This document shows positions 61,201 through 64,000 of a stretch of 64,000 bases of DNA, piece by piece (the stretch's first letter is position 1; every line of letters starts with the position of its first letter). The notes below the pieces were generated by a model that was not told where the DNA came from, searched no databases, and saw only the letters and a program-made list of their open reading frames with translations. Both the position numbers and the translations under genes were made by a program. This DNA is from Anaeramoeba flamelloides (taxonomy: Eukaryota > Metamonada > Anaeramoebidae). The stretch covers positions 3,348,001 to 3,412,000 of the forward strand of contig JANTQA010000030.1 of the NCBI GenBank assembly GCA_027625915.1. Reading direction: 5' to 3'.

Positions 61201-61879
61201 AATGAAAAAGAGGAACACATAGATTTGGAATCCGAACCGGAATCCCAATCAGATAAAGATTCAAATCCAGATTCAGAACAAGAAAAAGATAAAGAGAAAA
61301 AAGAAAAATCAAAATCAGAAGATTCAGGTAAAGATTCGAATTCAGAAAAAGAAAAAGATAAAGAGAAAAAAGAAAAATCAAAAACAAGTTCAGGTACAGA
61401 TTCAAATTTAGATAAGTCAGAAAGGAAAAAAGAGAAATCAAAAACAAATTCAGATTCAGATTCAGATAAAGCGAAAGAGAAAGAGAAAAAAGCTAAATCA
61501 AAATCTAATTCAAATAAAAATTCCAATTCAGAAAAAGATAAAGATAAAAAAGAAAAAACAGATTCAGATTCTGAAGAAGCAAAGAATGATAAATCTGATT
61601 CTGATCGAGAAAAAGACAAAAAGGAAGAAGGAGAAAATAAGGGGGAAAAAGAGCCAGATTCAGATCAAAAAGAAGAAAAAGAAAAAGAAAAAAAAAAAAA
61701 AAAAAAAAAAAAAGAAAAAAAATTAGAAAATGAAGAAAAACAAGAAGATAAAGAATCAAAAAAGGAAAAATCAGATTCAGATTCAGATCAAATCAAAAAT
61801 TCAGAAAAAGATAAAGATAAAGAGAAAAAAGATAAAAAAATCGTCAAGTTCTAATTCATCAAGCTCAGACTCTGATTAA
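55262..61879 (+). CDS. Lys/Glu/Ser-rich low-complexity protein, two exons, frame changes at A-runs
   Basis: Proposed exons are 55262-55304 (MGSSSTSSDEEKNK) and 60252-61879, joined by a 4.95 kb intron (GTTAGT...TTATTAG). The join reads KKKKSSSSSSEKEDKEKKK, matching the composition on both sides. Gly2 is a possible myristoylation site. The protein of about 555 residues is dominated by KEKDKEKKEKSKS, SDSDSD and EKEEKEK repeats. One more complex segment reads SKFGKLVSKFKKPKDKQK then EFDISKMITEDINNLSLKDF. It ends SSSSNSSSSDSD. The reading frame moves by one base three times: in an A11 run (60294-60304), in A-runs around 61060-61102, and at the A7 run near 61834-61840. Each step equals one extra A (or two missing), and the net frame is unchanged. 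Assembly error in homopolymers, polymerase slippage, or real decay are all possible. Exon 1 is the least certain part. Confidence 0.6.
55711..57735. repeat. diverged segmental repeat, copy B
   Basis: Partner of 48930-51710, with the same block order. It lacks the coiled-coil gene and is about 0.7 kb shorter. The last shared block ends AAAGTATTCCTTAAA. Near 57720 it carries CCACTCCGCTTGTCGG, one of the few GC-rich words in the region, where copy A has a different sequence. Confidence 0.62.
58064..58320. mobile_element. CCCTAAT-ended MITE, copy 2 (257 bp)
   Basis: Left end CCCTAATAAAAAAAATTTTT; right end AAATTTTTTATTAGGG. It has the same TTATAAC/GTTATAA-rich interior as copy 1. TA lies immediately outside both ends (58062-58063 and 58321-58322), so the target duplication is probably TA or another dinucleotide. 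Confidence 0.9.
58395..58650. repeat. modular palindrome cluster 9 (best preserved linkers)
   Basis: Three hairpins alternate with linkers. They are GCCGTTAGG + T-rich hairpin + CAAGGCACTCTACG, then ACGTTAGG + TTTTCCAGAATTCAAAAG hairpin + CTGCCGTTAG, then T8AATTTCTAAAATTAA8 hairpin + CCTAGGTACTCTGCGGCAC. This copy best shows the module and linker architecture. Confidence 0.88.
58690..59035. repeat. dispersed repeat pair 5, copy B
   Basis: Partner of 46860-47190, directly after cluster 9. It includes a GATTATTTTCATAGACTGGG block and an A/T-rich tail with TTTAAGATATCTTTTGTT. Confidence 0.7.
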
Positions 61880-63874
61880 ATACTATAAATTCTATATTTT
61901 CCTTTTCTTTATTATTTTAATTTTCTTTATCTTTTTTAATATTCAATTTTTTTCTTTTTATTTTTTTTTTTTACCAAATTTAAACATGGGTACTTTTTCA
62001 AAATAATGAAAAAACAATTTTTTTTTTTTCAAATTTCTTTCAAAATTGAGAAAAAATATGAACCTCTAAAATTTCATTTCATTTTGGATTTTGAATAAAT
62101 GACAAAATCTTTTTATTTTTTTGATTATTGAAGAGAGGGAATTCATCAAAAATATCACCTGTTATCTGAAACTCTACACCCAATATTTAGTGTTTTTTTA
62201 TCTTATCTATAATTTTGACAAGATTATCATTCATAGGATAACTTTATTAATAAAAAAATAAAAAGAAAAAAAATTATTTTTAAACAAAGACAAGAAAAAA
62301 AGAAAGAAAATCAAGAAATAAAAGAAATTAATTAATAATAAAAAATAGTAAAAAAGTTAATTATTAAAAAAAGTTTTTTTCTCGTTTCAACTGAGTGTTG
62401 AATGGTTTGGTGGTTGTTTCCCTTTATGTCAAAAAATTTTTGATCACCGCCATCGTACCAACTGTTTGTGAGATGTTATACTCCTCGGAAGTTAATACCA
62501 GATCAAATTAATTGTCTATAAGAAGAAGCTAAATTACCACAAGATTCCCTTCTTCAATACTGTGCAGAGTATTAAACTTAAAGATTCCAAAAAGTTTATA
62601 AATGAATCATTGAATAAAAAAAAAAAGTAGTTTTTTTTTTAGTTATTTGAATGTTTAATGAGATGTTAATAATTAAAATCAAAATTTACAATTTGAAAAA
62701 AAAAAAAACAGTAAAAATTTATATATTTATATGATTTTTCTATTTTTTTTTAATATAATAAATCTATTATTAATAATTATTGGATTATTGTTGTTTATTT
62801 AAACTCACAATTGAAAAATTAATAATGAAATTGTCTTTTATAAAATATAATAGATTATTATTGATTTGTGTTTTTTGATGATAATTTAAATATTTCTGAT
62901 AAAATTCAAAAGTCTTGATAATGGACAAATTCTTGAGAATAAAAAAATCACAATTAAGCAGTAATAAATTGAGAAATATTTTACTATTATATATAAAGCT
63001 TGTAAAAATCATGTAAAAAGTCCATAAAAATCAAAAAAAAAAGGTAGATAATGTTTTTTTATTTAGATTTTTTTGAAACAGAATAAAAAAATATATTAAA
63101 ATTTTGAGTAAAATAAGATATTTTTGGAAATAATTGACAAATTTATCTCAGTTTTTTTATTCGAGCTAAAATCAGAAATTAGTGACCTTAGGTAAAAACT
63201 ATAATAATCTTATTTTCTTAATATAAAAATTATTTTAACAAACAATCCTATAAAATCTCTTGAACAAAATTACAAATTATTTTTAAATTTCCTATTGAAA
63301 ATTCAACAAAAAACGTATAATAACTTATAAAAAATTTTGTTTATTAATTTTTTAATAAGTGGCTTGGGAAATATACATTTATTTAAATTTAATAAACAAT
63401 TAAACAAATTTTCACCATTTTCGAAACAATAAACCTTAAAACAAAAAAATTTTTTTTTGTACGAAATTTACCAAAAATTTGATTTGTTCAGTTTTTTATA
63501 TACAATTTTTTTGGAAGATATCTTTGGCTTTCAAATCACTAGTCAACTTTCCAATTACTAAGTTTAAAAATACAAATAATTTTTTTTAAAATTTGATAAT
63601 AAATCTCAAAAAATTTTATTTAATTTTGGATTATCATTTTATCAAGAAGATTTCTCATAGATTAAAAGAAAAATTAGTGATTTCTCAATTAACTTTTGTA
63701 TTGTTGAAACAGTTATTTTTTTTGAATTAGATTGGTTCTTCTTTGAAACGAGTTTTGAACGAAAAATAATTTTTATTTTTTCATTATTTTTTCATTTTTT
63801 TTAATAAATTCTTTCTCTTTTTTTCTCAAAAGAAAATCAAAAAGCTCAATTTATTCAATTTTCAAATAAAACAA
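61880..63874. other. intergenic between the Lys/Glu/Ser-rich gene and the second Rab-like gene
   Basis: Mostly A/T-rich DNA without genes. The exception is a 190 bp block of higher complexity (62385-62580), listed separately. A TTTTTCTC-rich stretch just upstream of 63875 may be promoter or 5' UTR of the downstream GTPase gene. Confidence 0.6.
62385..62580. other. complex, GC-richer non-coding island; candidate ncRNA
   Basis: The base composition is conspicuously more balanced than the flanks, and stops break all six frames. It contains a 6-bp hairpin (AATACT-GTGCAG-AGTATT, near 62557-62574) and words such as ATCACCGCCATCGTACCAAC and ACTCCTCGGAAG. On the minus strand, part of it (TTCTTATAGACAATTAATTT then GATCTGGTA, followed by TTCCGAGGA) is loosely reminiscent of the stem II region of U2 snRNA. 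The branchpoint-pairing word and 5' hairpin of U2 are absent, so I do not call it U2. A fossil gene fragment is the alternative. Confidence 0.35.
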
Positions 63875-63938
63875 ATGAACAAAAAATCCAAAAAAAATAA
63901 AGCTAAACTTATAAAAATTCTAATTATTGGTGATTCAA
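63875..63938 (+). CDS. first exon of a second Rab/Ras-like GTPase, truncated by window edge
   Basis: ATG at 63875 opens MNKKSKKNKAKLIKILIIGD then S. This is a Lys-rich leader running straight into the beta-1 strand and first half of a Ras-superfamily P-loop (KILIIGDS). A GTAAAC donor at 63939 ends the exon in phase 1 with an A. The next residue is therefore encoded by A-N-N, fitting a GDS[S/N/T]VGK[T/S] loop as in several Rabs. The same codon-phase split inside the P-loop occurs in the G-alpha gene, but in a different place. The remaining exons lie outside the window, so the subfamily is unknown. Confidence 0.75.
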
Positions 63939-64000
63939 GTAAACAAACAATTTTTTTCTTTATTAAAAAAGAATTTTTTGAATTGGAACTTTTTAATTTG

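Noticed and set aside
61070-61759. Overlapping Ser/Phe/Leu-rich minus-strand frames
   Set aside because: Same antisense effect over SDSD and EKEK repeats; no start context, domain or splice logic.
62385-62580. U2 snRNA on the minus strand
   Set aside because: Only a loose stem II-like match; the GUAGUA branchpoint-recognition sequence and the 5' hairpin are missing.

Overview
This 64 kb window is extremely AT-rich nuclear DNA from an intron-bearing unicellular eukaryote. The evidence is canonical GT-AG introns, a sorting nexin, Rab and heterotrimeric G-alpha GTPases, an OLA1/YchF-type protein, poly-Asn and Lys/Glu/Ser-rich low-complexity proteins, and a small Cys-rich membrane protein. Every complete gene ends in TAA, so TAA is a true stop. 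My best guess is an amoeboid protist with a rich small-GTPase repertoire (Anaeramoeba or an amoebozoan). That is inference only; there is no rRNA or other decisive marker.

Genes from left to right: a PX-BAR sorting nexin, 5' incomplete (531-2199 +); a divergent OLA1-like protein in four exons (9082-5858 -); a Rab1/Rab8-type GTPase in five exons (17780-12477 -); a secreted or type I membrane Cys-rich protein in two exons (22606-23445 +); a hydrophobic 290-residue orphan (29730-28858 -); a heterotrimeric G-alpha subunit in six exons (36311-43732 +); a 101-residue coiled-coil protein (49547-49242 -); a Lys/Glu/Ser-rich protein whose frame changes at A-runs (55262-61879 +); and the first exon of a second Rab-like GTPase running off the right edge (63875-63938 +). 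Trafficking and GTPase signalling dominate, but nothing suggests co-transcription; these are independent eukaryotic genes.

Introns fall into two classes: about 100-300 bp, and very large (1.7, 4.3, 4.9 and 5.6 kb). The large introns and the intergenic DNA are built largely from repeats. These include a TA-target MITE family with CAGTCAG ends (four copies), a CCCTAAT-ended MITE (two copies), a 1.2 kb element with GAGGTTTTGATGATA ends and ATCGCGAT-type subterminal repeats (two copies plus a probable relic), an 863 bp element with nearly identical 264 bp inverted repeats inside the Rab intron, a 329 bp inverted-repeat element, a fossil piece of Tc1/mariner transposase, and several old dispersed repeat pairs.

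The most unusual component is a dispersed family of modular palindromes (at least nine clusters). Several different hairpin modules are strung together between short constant linkers (GCCGTTAG on the left, CTAGGCAC on the right). The two arms of each hairpin covary, as if pairing is being maintained. I could not assign it to a known transposon class.
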